This document shows positions 34,938-44,275 of a stretch of DNA of 64,000 nucleotides, piece after piece. The stretch covers positions 310,001 to 374,000 of the forward strand of contig NZ_JAKNUT010000003.1 of the NCBI RefSeq assembly GCF_023155855.1, read 5' to 3'. Below the pieces are notes generated by a model, which made no database searches, was not told where the DNA came from, and saw only the letters and a list, made by a program, of their open reading frames with translations. This DNA is from Microbacterium aoyamense (GTDB taxonomy: Bacteria > Actinomycetota > Actinomycetes > Actinomycetales > Microbacteriaceae). Within the stretch, counting starts at the first letter, position 1; each line of letters starts with the position of its first letter. The position numbers and the translations under genes are program-made.

Positions 34938-36926
34938 TCAGAGCGTGAGCAGCCCGCGCACCAGCAGCCAGACGGCGAAGCCGAGGGTCCCGATGGCGGA
35001 GACGGTGAGGATGACGCGGTGCGCGAGTCCGCCGTCGCCCTGCATCCACGCTCGCACGAGCAGGACGATGAGGACGACGGCGCACGCCAGTGCGGCGAAC
35101 GGAAGGAGCAGAAGCGGCCAGGAGGCGGACGGCAGGCCGTACGCGAGGACGAGCGGGTCGGCCATCGTCAGGACGAGGGCGAGCACTCCGACGAAGGCGA
35201 GGTTGAGAGCGGACGCCGCGACGGCGGCGACGACCGCGCCGGGCGGGGCATCCCACCGCCGGCGCAGTGCGTAGACGACGCCGTAGGCGAGCGTTCCGAC
35301 GAAGACGAGGACGGCTGCGATCGCGATCCCGATCTGACCGGGTCGCGGCGCCGTGCGCAGATCGCTGTCGAGGAGGTAGGTCGCCGCAGTGGGATCGATG
35401 TCCGCCGTCGTGAGGAAGTCCGTCGCGGGAACATGGTCGATGCACTTCGAGCGTGGTTCGAGGAGAGGGTCCTGCAGGAACTGGCCGGCGATGTACGCCG
35501 CGCAGCCCCCGTGCCAGACAGCCGCCTCGCCCGTCGCCGGCAGGACGTACGAGAAGTGGCGCTCGAGTCCGGCCGCCGCCGACGCGCTCCAGGCGGCGCG
35601 CGGGTCGTATTCGCCGGTGATCAGCAGGGTGGGAACGTTGCTCGTCACCGCCGCATCTTCCCGCTCACCGGCCGGCGGGACTTCCCAGACCTCGCATTCG
35701 GCGACCCTTCGCTCGTACGTCGTGATGCCCCGTGTCAGGGCCTCGGCATCCTGCGCCTGTCCGACGGCCGCCGCGTCGTGGAACGGCAACTCCTCGGCGC
35801 ACGCGAGCGAGAGGTCGCGGCCCTCGGATGTCGCGGCCGCGACATCGACGCGGCGCTGCGCGAGGGGGGCCGCTGCTGCCACGTCTCCGCCGGCGAGCCG
35901 ATCGATCACGTAGGGGACGATGCGCGCGGCATCCGGATCCTGCAGCGCAGCCAGCAGCTCGGCGACGAGTTCGTCGGCATCGACGGCGATGTCCTGCGGC
36001 CGGCCGAGGGTCGGGTTCCAGGTGGTCGTCACGAGCGGATCGCTCTGCGCGCGAGTGACGGCGGCGATGAGCTTCTTGGCCAGGTCGGGGTACCGCGTGC
36101 GGCAGTTCTGTGACGCGTGGCAGTTCGCCAGCAGCCGGTCGGCGACGGCAGCGATCCCGGCCGGGAGCGCCTCGTGGACATCGATCTCGGCCGGCTCCGC
36201 ACCGTCGAGGATGACGGCCCGCAGACCCGAGGGTTGATCGCGAAGGATTGTCGAGGCGAGTCGTGAGCCGCTGCCGACGCCGTAGAGGTTCCAGGTGTCG
36301 TATCCGAGGGCGAGGCGCAGTTCGGCGAGATCGGCCGCGCTCGCCGCGCTCGTGTAGGCACCGAGATCGACACCGTCCTCGAGGAGGCGGTCACGGCACG
36401 CCGCGATGCCCTCGAGACGCTCGTCGGTCGGCCACCTTCCTTCGACCTCGGGGCAATCGAGCGACGGCTCCGCGTGCAGGTCGCCGCGCTGATCGACCAG
36501 GACGACGTCGCGTGGTCCGACCCAGGTCGGTCGCGCGAGAAACGAGGCGAGCGCGTCGAGGCTGCTGCCGCCCGCCGTCGCCGAGACCGGCACGAAGAGC
36601 GCGTCGGTCGCGTGGTCCGCGGACTCGTCGACGATCACGATGACGGGAAGGCTCACCTTCCGATCGGGGTCGCTGCCGTCGGCGCGGCGTTCGGGCACCA
36701 CGAAGGACCCGCACCGGACGTCGTCGAGCCGCGATTCGGGAACGGCGGCGGGGCAGCGGCCCTCGACGAAACCGAGCGGTTCATCGACGGGTGCGGCGGC
36801 CGCGGGCCCGGCCGGGACGAGGCAGGCGATCCCGAAAAGCGCTGCCACGGCGCGTGCGCCCCAACGGGCCCCAGGCACACGCGAGCGCGATCGCGGACGA
36901 TGCGACGGCGCGCGGAGCGCGTTCAT
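34938..36926 (-). CDS. Exported alpha/beta-hydrolase-like protein with membrane C-terminus
   Basis: A 662-residue protein: signal peptide (about 25-45, ending AAAAPVDE), a tripeptidyl-aminopeptidase-like hydrolase domain (about 60-500) and four or five membrane helices at the end. The usual nucleophile elbow NLYGVSYG reads NLYGVGSGS here: the Ser position is Gly218, with Ser219 next to it. An Asp (ITGEYDPRAAWS) and a His (AVWHGGCAA) remain. It may be inactive or use a shifted Ser. ATG 36926 is six bases after TAGGGT, a leaderless pattern. Confidence 0.78.
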   Translation of the reverse strand: MNALRAPSHRPRSRSRVPGARWGARAVAALFGIACLVPAGPAAAAPVDEPLGFVEGRCPAAVPESRLDDVRCGSFVVPERRADGSDPDRKVSLPVIVIVDESADHATDALFVPVSATAGGSSLDALASFLARPTWVGPRDVVLVDQRGDLHAEPSLDCPEVEGRWPTDERLEGIAACRDRLLEDGVDLGAYTSAASAADLAELRLALGYDTWNLYGVGSGSRLASTILRDQPSGLRAVILDGAEPAEIDVHEALPAGIAAVADRLLANCHASQNCRTRYPDLAKKLIAAVTRAQSDPLVTTTWNPTLGRPQDIAVDADELVAELLAALQDPDAARIVPYVIDRLAGGDVAAAAPLAQRRVDVAAATSEGRDLSLACAEELPFHDAAAVGQAQDAEALTRGITTYERRVAECEVWEVPPAGEREDAAVTSNVPTLLITGEYDPRAAWSASAAAGLERHFSYVLPATGEAAVWHGGCAAYIAGQFLQDPLLEPRSKCIDHVPATDFLTTADIDPTAATYLLDSDLRTAPRPGQIGIAIAAVLVFVGTLAYGVVYALRRRWDAPPGAVVAAVAASALNLAFVGVLALVLTMADPLVLAYGLPSASWPLLLLPFAALACAVVLIVLLVRAWMQGDGGLAHRVILTVSAIGTLGFAVWLLVRGLLTL

Positions 36927-36981
36927 GTCGTCACCCTAGCGACGAAGCGGGATGCCGCGACAGTAGCGCTCGCGAAACGAC

Positions 36982-37011
36982 GGAGGGGCCGTCCTCGCGG
37001 ACGGCCCCTCC
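36982..37011. terminator. Terminator after the Bax-inhibitor-1 gene
   Basis: GGAGGGGCCGTCC and GGACGGCCCCTCC form a perfect 13-bp stem with a TCGC loop, 17 bases after the minus-strand stop. Confidence 0.9.
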
Positions 37012-37027
37012 TGAACGATGCGCGGTG

Positions 37028-37957
37028 CTAGTTCGAACCCCGCACGATCGCGATGATGCGCAGGATCTCGATGTAGAGCCAGACGACCGTGACCATGATG
37101 CCGAAGGCGCCGAGCCAGCCGTACTGGCGGGGAGCCCCGTTGCGCACGCCCTGCTGGATCGAGTCGAAGTCGAGCACGAGCGAGTACGCCGCCATGATCA
37201 CGACGAGGACGCCGATGATGAGGCCGAGCGGGATGCCGGCGATCGTCGCGCTGTACAGGCCGAACGCCTGGTCGGCGGGGAGCACACCGGTCCACATCAG
37301 GATGAGGTTCAGCAGCGAGAAGACCGCGTACCCGATGAGGGCGATCATGAAGATCTTGGTCGCCTTCTTCGACGCACGGATCTTGCCGCTCGCGAACAGG
37401 GCGAGGGTGACGCCGACGACGGCGAGCGTCGCGAGCGTCGCCTGCATGACGATGCCCGGCCACTGGACCTCGAAGAACGCTGAGATGCCGCCGATGAAGA
37501 GACCCTCGAGGGCCGCGTAGGCCCAGATGAGCGCGGGCCGGATCTTCTTGCGCGACGTGAAGATGATGACCATCGACAGGACGAAGCCGCCGAGCGCTCC
37601 CAGCATCCACGGAACGATGCTGATCTGCTGGTTCGGGTCGCCCGTGATGGCGAGGTTGCCGCCGAGCGTCCAGAACCAGCCGACCGCGGCGGTCACGACG
37701 AGGATCGCGAAGAGGCCGACCGTCTTCCAGATGGTGTCTTCGTACGACATCCGGCCCGTGTCGATCGCTCCGGCCGAGGGAGCGGCGAACGCGCCCTCGA
37801 GCTGTGCGCTGGCTGCGGCATCCACCGTCGCGTGCTGCGCCGAGGCGGTCTGCGTGCCGAAGCCGAGGTTCGCCGCCTGCGCGCCACCCGGGTAGGTGTT
37901 CACGGCCTTGGGATCCTGGAAGGCGGGGTTGTTGAATGCGGGGTTGTTGAGGGCCAC
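37028..37957 (-). CDS. Bax inhibitor-1/YccA family membrane protein
   Basis: A 309-residue protein: an N-terminal cytoplasmic tail of about 75 residues with the repeat NNPAFNNPAF, then seven membrane helices ending LYIEILRIIAIVRGSN, the usual BI-1 C-terminus. Family members can act as pH-dependent Ca2+ leak channels; the bacterial role is unclear. GTG 37957 is preferred because GGAG lies ten bases upstream; GTG 37966 is an alternative. Confidence 0.9.
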   Translation of the reverse strand: MALNNPAFNNPAFQDPKAVNTYPGGAQAANLGFGTQTASAQHATVDAAASAQLEGAFAAPSAGAIDTGRMSYEDTIWKTVGLFAILVVTAAVGWFWTLGGNLAITGDPNQQISIVPWMLGALGGFVLSMVIIFTSRKKIRPALIWAYAALEGLFIGGISAFFEVQWPGIVMQATLATLAVVGVTLALFASGKIRASKKATKIFMIALIGYAVFSLLNLILMWTGVLPADQAFGLYSATIAGIPLGLIIGVLVVIMAAYSLVLDFDSIQQGVRNGAPRQYGWLGAFGIMVTVVWLYIEILRIIAIVRGSN

Positions 37958-38087
37958 TGCTCTCACACTCCAAAGTCGGGGAAATCCCAGCACTGTGCTG
38001 TGAACCCACGATATCCGAACTCGGCTCGTGCCCGCCCGTCGCGACCTGTGAGACGGCCATGAGCGGAGCCGCGGGTAGCCTGGAACC

Positions 38088-39101
38088 GTGCCGCGCCGCA
38101 TCCCGCTCGTCATCGGCCACCGAGGTGCGCCGGGCTACCGACCCGAGCATTCCCGCTCCTCCTACGACCTCGCCCTCGAGATGGGCGTCGACGCGGTCGA
38201 GCCCGATGTGGTCGTCTCGAAGGACGGCGTGCTGGTCGTTCGCCACGAGAACGAGATCTCGGGGACGACGGATGTCGCATCCCGTCCCGAGTTCGTGAAC
38301 CGGCGCACGACGAAGTCGATCGACGGCGCCGAACTCACCGGCTGGTTCACCGAGGACTTCACGTGGGAGGAGCTCGCGACGCTGCGCTGCCGCGAGCGCC
38401 TGCCGAAGCTGCGGCCGTCGAGTGCGACCTTCGACGACGAGCAGCCGGTCCTGCGCCTCCGCGACGTGCTCGATCTCGTGCGCGACGGCTCGCTCGAGCG
38501 TGGCCGCGAGATCGGGGTCGTGCTCGAGATCAAGCACGCGACGTACTTCGCGTCGCTCGGCTGGGACGTCGCCGAACTGGTCGCCGCAGAGCTCGCCGAG
38601 GCCGGCTGGAGCCGCGGAGAGCTCCCCCTCACGATCGAGTCGTTCGAGTCGACCGTGCTGCGACGTCTGCAGGAGCGCGAGGTCCGGGCGGCCTACATCT
38701 ACCTGCTCGAGGCCGCAGGGCGACCCTTCGACCTCGCGACGGCGCAGGGGCGCGCAGCGCTCACCTATCGCCAGACCGCTGCGCCCGGCGGACTCGACGG
38801 CCTCGTCGGCTTCGTCGACGGCATCAGCGTCGACAAGCGCATGATCCTCGCCCCCGACAAGCTCGGCCGGCTCACGGGGCCGTCCTCCGTCATCCGCGAC
38901 GCCCATGAGCGGGGCCTGCGCGTCTTCACGTGGACCTGCCGCCCCGAGAACGCGTTCCTCATCGGGCAGTACCGGGTCGGTCGCGCGCCGGGGGAGTTCG
39001 GCGACTGGGAGGCCGAATGGGCGGTGATCCGGGATGCCGGCATCGACGGCGTCTTCGTCGACCACGCCGATCTGGGCGTCGCGTTCTTCCGCGAGGTCTG
39101 A
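38088..39101 (+). CDS. glpQ: Glycerophosphodiester phosphodiesterase
   Basis: A 337-residue cytoplasmic GDPD: VIGHRGAPGYRPEHSRSSY holds the catalytic His and Glu, PDVVVSKDGVLVVRHEN the metal Asp and second His, and the C-terminal strand VFTWTCRPENAF fits the barrel. It hydrolyses glycerophosphodiesters to glycerol 3-phosphate and an alcohol. There is no signal peptide. -10 TAGCCT (38076-38081) ends six bases before GTG 38088. Confidence 0.92.
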   Translation: MPRRIPLVIGHRGAPGYRPEHSRSSYDLALEMGVDAVEPDVVVSKDGVLVVRHENEISGTTDVASRPEFVNRRTTKSIDGAELTGWFTEDFTWEELATLRCRERLPKLRPSSATFDDEQPVLRLRDVLDLVRDGSLERGREIGVVLEIKHATYFASLGWDVAELVAAELAEAGWSRGELPLTIESFESTVLRRLQEREVRAAYIYLLEAAGRPFDLATAQGRAALTYRQTAAPGGLDGLVGFVDGISVDKRMILAPDKLGRLTGPSSVIRDAHERGLRVFTWTCRPENAFLIGQYRVGRAPGEFGDWEAEWAVIRDAGIDGVFVDHADLGVAFFREV

Positions 39102-39125
39102 TCCGTGCCGGTGCCGCTGAGCACG

Positions 39126-39155
39126 TTGGCGTGGCGTGACGTGGTCGGGTAGACA
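39126..39155 (+). promoter_or_regulatory. Promoter of the oleate hydratase gene
   Basis: A -35 TTGGCG (39126-39131), 18-base spacer and -10 TAGACA (39150-39155), 52 bases before the start codon. Confidence 0.6.
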
Positions 39156-39207
39156 GAAACCTGGGCCTCCCGCCGCGAATCACGACCGCAGTGCACGAAG
39201 GAGAACG

Positions 39208-41016
39208 ATGTATTTCAGCAACGGCAACTACGAAGCACTGGCTCGGCCCAAGAAGCCCGAAGGCGTCGACGGCAAGACCGCGTGGTTCGTCGGAGCGGGG
39301 CTCGCCTCGCTGTCGGGCGCCATCTTCATGATCCGGGACGGGCAGCTGCCGGGGCGTGCGATCACGATCCTCGAGGAGCTCGACCTGCCCGGCGGCGCGC
39401 TGGACGGCATCAAGAAGCCCAAGAAGGGCTTCGTCATCCGTGGGGGTCGTGAACTCGAAGACCACATGGAATGCCTGTGGGACATGATGAGCACGATCCC
39501 GTCGCTCGAGATCGAGGGCGCGAGCGTGCTCGACGAGTTCTTCTGGCTCAACAAGGAGGACCCGAACTACTCCCTGTGCCGCGTGACCGAGAAGCAGGGG
39601 CAGGATGCCAAGACCGGCAAGCTCTTCGGCCTCAGCAAGAAGGGTCAGAGCGAGATCCAGAAGCTCATCCTCGCGACGCGGGCGGATGTCGAGAACAAGC
39701 GGATCACGGATGTCTTCACCGACGAGGTTCTCGGGAGCAACTTCTGGCTCTACTGGCGCACGATGTTCGCGTTCCAGGAGTGGCACTCCGCGCTCGAGAT
39801 GAAGCTGTACCTGCACCGCTTCATCCATCACATCGGCGGACTTCCCGACCTCTCGGCGCTCAAGTTCACGAAGTACAACCAGTACGAGTCGCTCGTGCTG
39901 CCGATGTACACCTGGCTGCTCGACCAGGGCGTGAACTTCCGGTTCTCCACCACCGTGACCGACATCGACTTCGATCTCGCCGAGGGGCGCAAGCAGGCGA
40001 CGCGCATCCACTGGACCGACGCCGACGGCGAGGGCGGTGTCGATCTCGGTGAGAACGACCTCGTGCTCGCGACGATCGGCTCGCTCACCGAGAACTCCGA
40101 CGAGGGCGATCAGCACACCCCGGCGAAGCTCAACACCGGCCCCGCGCCCGCATGGGATCTGTGGCGCCGCATCGCGGCGAAGGACCCGTCGTTCGGCCGT
40201 CCCGACGTCTTCGCGGGCGACTTCGACCAGACGAAGTGGGAGTCGGCGACGATCACGACGATCGACGAGCGGATCCCGGCGTACATCGAGAAGATCGCGC
40301 AGCGCGATCCGTTCTCGGGCAAGGTCGTGACCGGCGGCATCGTGACGGCGAAGGACTCGGCGTGGCTGCTGAGCTGGACCGTCAACCGTCAGCCCCACTT
40401 CAAGGCGCAGGCTCCCAACGAGATCGTCGTATGGTTCTACGCGCTCTTCTCCGATGTCGCCGGCGACTTCGTGCACAAGCCCATCCAGGACTGCACGGGC
40501 GAGGAGATCATCAAGGAGTGGCTGTACCACATGGGGGTGCCGATCGAAGAGATCCCCGAGCTCGCCGCGACGGGCGCGACCGCCGTGCCCGTCATGATGC
40601 CGTACGTGGATGCCTTCTTCATGCCGCGCGCGGCGGGCGACCGTCCCGACGTCGTGCCCGAAGGTGCGGTCAACTTCGCCTTCATCGGCCAGTTCGCCGA
40701 GACGACGCGCGACACGATCTTCACCACGGAGTATTCCGTGCGCACGGGCATGGAGGCGGCCTACCAGCTGCTGGGCGTTGACCGCGGCATCCCCGAAGTC
40801 TTCGCCTCGACCTACGACATCCGCTGGCTCCTCAAGGCGACGACGCGTCTCGCCGATGGCGTGGCCGTCGACATCCCCGGCCCGAACTTCATCAAGGGAC
40901 GTGTCATCGACAAGCTCGACATGACGCAGCTCGGCGAGCTGCTGACCGACTTCGGGCTGCTTCCCGAGACCGGGACGACGACGGCGCGACCGCGCCTCGA
41001 CGACGCGATCGAGTGA
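39208..41016 (+). CDS. ohyA: Oleate hydratase (MCRA family)
   Basis: A 602-residue FAD protein. The nucleotide-binding motif FVGAGLASLSGAIFMIRDG is near residue 30, and the active-site region RGGRELEDHMECLWD carries the Glu of the family; YNQYESLVLPMY and FIGQFAETTRDTIFT are further family blocks. It adds water across the cis-9 bond of oleate to form 10-hydroxystearate, often as detoxification of free fatty acids. ATG 39208 follows AAGGAG. Its stop overlaps the next gene's GTG by four bases, linking it to an ene-reductase. Confidence 0.95.
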   Translation: MYFSNGNYEALARPKKPEGVDGKTAWFVGAGLASLSGAIFMIRDGQLPGRAITILEELDLPGGALDGIKKPKKGFVIRGGRELEDHMECLWDMMSTIPSLEIEGASVLDEFFWLNKEDPNYSLCRVTEKQGQDAKTGKLFGLSKKGQSEIQKLILATRADVENKRITDVFTDEVLGSNFWLYWRTMFAFQEWHSALEMKLYLHRFIHHIGGLPDLSALKFTKYNQYESLVLPMYTWLLDQGVNFRFSTTVTDIDFDLAEGRKQATRIHWTDADGEGGVDLGENDLVLATIGSLTENSDEGDQHTPAKLNTGPAPAWDLWRRIAAKDPSFGRPDVFAGDFDQTKWESATITTIDERIPAYIEKIAQRDPFSGKVVTGGIVTAKDSAWLLSWTVNRQPHFKAQAPNEIVVWFYALFSDVAGDFVHKPIQDCTGEEIIKEWLYHMGVPIEEIPELAATGATAVPVMMPYVDAFFMPRAAGDRPDVVPEGAVNFAFIGQFAETTRDTIFTTEYSVRTGMEAAYQLLGVDRGIPEVFASTYDIRWLLKATTRLADGVAVDIPGPNFIKGRVIDKLDMTQLGELLTDFGLLPETGTTTARPRLDDAIE

Positions 41017-42086
41017 CCGCGCTCTTCGAACCGCTCACGGTCGGCCCGCGGCAGGCTCGCAACCGGCTGTGGGTCGCTCCACTCTGTCAATACAGTGCCG
41101 TGGACGGGATGCCGCAGGAGTGGCATCACATGCATCTCACGCAGTTCGCCACGGGCGGCGCGGGGATCGTGATCGCCGAGGCGACCGCGGTCTCGCCCGA
41201 GGGGCGCATCTCGCCCGACGACACGGGGCTGTGGAACGACGCGCAGCGCGACGCGTGGACGCCGATCGCGGCGGCGATCCGTGCCCGCGGCGCGCTCGCC
41301 GGCATCCAGCTCGCGCACGCCGGACGCAAGGGCTCGACGTGGTCGCCGCTCATCGCGGGCCGGTATGGAAGCGTTCGCGTCGACGAGGGCGGGTGGCCCG
41401 CCGTCGCACCGTCGTCGATCGCTTTCGAGGGCTACGCGCGCCCTGAGGCGCTCGACCTCGACGGGATCGATCGGGTCGTGGCCGACTTCGCCGCCGCCGC
41501 AGTACGGGCCGCCGATGCCGGATTCGATGTGCTCGAGATCCACGGCGGCCACGGCTACCTGATCCACGAGTTCCTCTCGACGCTGTCGAACCAGCGCACC
41601 GACGAGTACGGCGGGTCGCTCGAGAACCGCGCTCGGCTGCTGATGCGCGTCGTGGCGTCCGTGCGGGACGCGGCGCCGGGCGCCGCGCTGTTCGTGCGCC
41701 TGTCGGCGACGGACTGGACCGCGGGCGGATGGACGGTCGAAGAATCGGTGCGGGTCGCCGCGTGGGCGGCGGAGCAGGGTGCCGACTTCTTCGACATCTC
41801 GAGCGGCGGCGCCGTGCCCGGTGAGCGGATACCGCTGAGTCCCGGCTACCAGGTGCCTCTCGCGGCCCGCGTCAAACGCGAGGCGGGCGTCGCCGTCGGC
41901 GCGGTCGGGCTCATCACCGACGGCGCACAGGCCGAGGCGATCCTCGAAGCGGGCGACGCCGACGCGATCCTGGCGGGGCGGGAGTGGATGCGGGACCCCC
42001 ACTTCGCGCTCCGCGCCTCCGTCGAGCTCGGCGTGCAGGTGCCGTACTGGCCGCTGCAGTACGCCCGCGCTCGCCGGACCCGCTGA
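41013..42086 (+). CDS. Old yellow enzyme, YqjM-like ene-reductase
   Basis: A 357-residue FMN barrel. APLCQYSA holds the redox-tuning Cys of the YqjM/thermophilic-like class, QLAHAGRKG binds FMN, IHGGHGYLIHEFLSTLSNQR contains the His pair that binds substrate, and TDEYGGSLENRARL is the family signature. It reduces activated C=C bonds with NADPH. GTGA overlap with the oleate hydratase gene suggests a joint task in unsaturated or oxidised fatty-acid detoxification; that is inference. Confidence 0.92.
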   Translation: MTALFEPLTVGPRQARNRLWVAPLCQYSAVDGMPQEWHHMHLTQFATGGAGIVIAEATAVSPEGRISPDDTGLWNDAQRDAWTPIAAAIRARGALAGIQLAHAGRKGSTWSPLIAGRYGSVRVDEGGWPAVAPSSIAFEGYARPEALDLDGIDRVVADFAAAAVRAADAGFDVLEIHGGHGYLIHEFLSTLSNQRTDEYGGSLENRARLLMRVVASVRDAAPGAALFVRLSATDWTAGGWTVEESVRVAAWAAEQGADFFDISSGGAVPGERIPLSPGYQVPLAARVKREAGVAVGAVGLITDGAQAEAILEAGDADAILAGREWMRDPHFALRASVELGVQVPYWPLQYARARRTR

Positions 42087-42230
42087 CCGGGGGTGCGGAT
42101 TCGTGCCAGATCGGTCGGGGGATGAGAACGCTCTGGCATCGTCGCGAGAGCGCTCGATACATTGACAGGTACTGGCGCCGCGGGTTCCGATGAGCCCGTC
42201 GTCGAGGCGTCATCATGAACGGGAGTGGGA

Positions 42231-43400
42231 ATGACCGATACGCCGCAGCCGATCCGCCCCTCGGACGGAAAGGGATGGCTCGACCTCGGGCCGCGCGACA
42301 TCTGGCGCGACCGCGAGGATCCCGACATCCTCGTTCCGCCCCCCACCGACGGCGGCACCGTCATGAACCTCAAGTACTCCTTCTCGGACTCGCACCAACG
42401 GCTCGAGCCGGGTGGCTGGGCGCGCGAGGTGACGAACCGCGATCTGCCGTCGTCGCAGGATGTCGCGGGCGTCAACATGGCCCTCGAGCCCGGCGCCTAC
42501 CGCGAGCTGCACTGGCACAAAGAGGCGGAATGGGGTCTCATGCTGACCGGCAACGTGCGGGTCACCTCGGTCGACGAGCGCGGCCGCTATTTCATCGACG
42601 ACCTCGTCGCAGGCGACCTGTGGAACTTCGAGGCGGGCCTGCCGCACTCGATCCAGGCCCTGGACCAGGGCTGCGAGTTCCTCCTCGTCTTCAGCGAGCC
42701 CGACTTCTCCGAGAACAACACCTTCCTGCTGTCGGACTGGTTCGCACACACACCCACGGACGTCGTCGCGGCGAATTTCCGCAAGACCGAGGTCGAGATC
42801 TCGCAGTTCCCGAAGGACGAGCTCTACATCTTCAAGGCGAACGTCCCCGGCCCGATCGCCGACGTCGAGCGTCCCACGCCCGCGGGCAAGGTGCCCTCGC
42901 CGTTCTCCTTCCACATGAAGGACGCTCCGGTCATCGAGTCCGAGGCCGGCCGCGTCCGGATCGTCGACGTCAACAACTTCCCCGCAGCCAAGACGATCTC
43001 CGCCGCGTTCATCGAGGTCGAGCCCGGGGGCATGCGGGAGCTGCACTGGCACCCGAAGGCCTCGGAGTGGCAGTTCTACATCCAGGGCAAGGCGCGGATG
43101 TCGGTGTTCCTCTCCGGCGGAACGGCCCGCACCTTCGACTTCCGGGCCGGCGACGTCGGCATCGTCCCGATCGTGGCGGGGCACTACGTGCAGAACATCG
43201 GCGATGAGACGCTCATCTTCGTCGAGATCTTCAAGCACCCCGAGTACTCCGACATCTCGGCACGCAAGTGGCTCGCATCCAACCCGACCCAGATCGTCGC
43301 GGACCACCTGCTGTCGACGGATGCGTTCGTCGAGTCGCTGCCGACCGACGACCTGCCGGCGCCGGTCATCTGGTACGACCAGTCGAAGATCCAGAAGTAG
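42231..43400 (+). CDS. oxdC: Oxalate decarboxylase (bicupin)
   Basis: A 389-residue bicupin. Both Mn sites are visible: ELHWHKEAEWG with a later PHSIQ His, and ELHWHPKASEWQ with a later GHYVQ His. The active-site lid reads FSENNTF, close to SENST of B. subtilis OxdC; the Glu needed for decarboxylation is kept, arguing against an oxalate oxidase. It converts oxalate to formate and CO2. ATG 42231 lies six bases inside a possible GTG (42225). TTGACA at 42162-42167 may be the -35. The DUF1275 gene follows after four bases. Confidence 0.93.
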   Translation: MTDTPQPIRPSDGKGWLDLGPRDIWRDREDPDILVPPPTDGGTVMNLKYSFSDSHQRLEPGGWAREVTNRDLPSSQDVAGVNMALEPGAYRELHWHKEAEWGLMLTGNVRVTSVDERGRYFIDDLVAGDLWNFEAGLPHSIQALDQGCEFLLVFSEPDFSENNTFLLSDWFAHTPTDVVAANFRKTEVEISQFPKDELYIFKANVPGPIADVERPTPAGKVPSPFSFHMKDAPVIESEAGRVRIVDVNNFPAAKTISAAFIEVEPGGMRELHWHPKASEWQFYIQGKARMSVFLSGGTARTFDFRAGDVGIVPIVAGHYVQNIGDETLIFVEIFKHPEYSDISARKWLASNPTQIVADHLLSTDAFVESLPTDDLPAPVIWYDQSKIQK

Positions 43401-43404
43401 CGTC

Positions 43405-44205
43405 GTGTCGACGACCTCGACGGGCGCCGGGAGGCCGGCGCCCGAGACCTCGAACTTCCCGCTCATGGAGCTGCCGCTCGTCGGCTTCTTCCTGGCACTG
43501 GCTGCGGGGGCGATGAACGCCTGGTCGCTCGCGAACGCCGCGACGTTCTCGACCGTGCAATCCGGCAACATCATCTCGATGGGGTACTGGCTCATCCAGG
43601 GCGATCTCGGCAAGTTCGCCTTCCCGGCCCTCGCGGTGCTGGCCTTCGGCCTGGGCTCGGCACTGTGCGGTGTGCTCATGACGACGTTCCAGCGCAGCGG
43701 AAGACCGTACACACCCGGGGTCCTGCTCGTCGGAAGCGTTCTGCTGGTTATCATCGCGATCCTCGCCATCGTGCTGGTCGGTTCGGGTGATGGCCGCGCC
43801 GCCGGCGTCGACCTCTCGGCAGACCACACGATCACGGCCCACGTGCTCGCCCTGGCGATCTCGTTCATCGCCGGAGCGCAGGGCAACGCGTTCCACAAGA
43901 ACAGCGGCATGCTCTACGGAAACGTGGCGGTGACGTTCGTCGTCCAGATGGCGTTCAACTTCCTGGTCCAGTCCGCGTTCAAGCGCGAGGGCATCAACGG
44001 TTCGACGAACATCAAGTGGGCGGGATTGTTCTTCTTCGTCCTGCTCGGATTCGCCGGCGGTGCGGCGATCGGCTTCGGAGCGGACCAGCTCCTCAACGGA
44101 GCATCCATCTTCATCCCCGCCGTGATCCTGCTCGCGCTGTTCTTCGTGGCGCTGGCGAAGGGGTTCAAGAACGTGGATCCCACGCCGGGCGGCAGCTTCG
44201 CGTGA
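43405..44205 (+). CDS. DUF1275 (YoaK-like) membrane protein
   Basis: A 266-residue protein with six or seven membrane helices. DUF1275 features include LAAGAMNAWSLANAATFSTV, SGNIISMG and the mid-protein ISFIAGAQGNAFHK. It has a hydrophilic N-terminus of about 20 residues. The function of the family is unknown. The start GTG 43405 lies four bases after the oxalate decarboxylase stop, so the pair is one transcript; exchange of oxalate for formate or proton-coupled oxalate uptake is a reasonable guess. Confidence 0.85.
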   Translation: MSTTSTGAGRPAPETSNFPLMELPLVGFFLALAAGAMNAWSLANAATFSTVQSGNIISMGYWLIQGDLGKFAFPALAVLAFGLGSALCGVLMTTFQRSGRPYTPGVLLVGSVLLVIIAILAIVLVGSGDGRAAGVDLSADHTITAHVLALAISFIAGAQGNAFHKNSGMLYGNVAVTFVVQMAFNFLVQSAFKREGINGSTNIKWAGLFFFVLLGFAGGAAIGFGADQLLNGASIFIPAVILLALFFVALAKGFKNVDPTPGGSFA

Positions 44206-44275
44206 CGCGGCGAATATGAGACCGATGCTCGCTCGTGGCGCGGGCGGCGCCGACGGTGCCCGATAATCTCGAAGC

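Noticed and set aside
38959..40530. A 523-codon minus-strand frame over the oleate hydratase gene
   Set aside because: Low-complexity Leu/Arg/Val/Glu composition, no motifs; the plus strand encodes a well-conserved enzyme.
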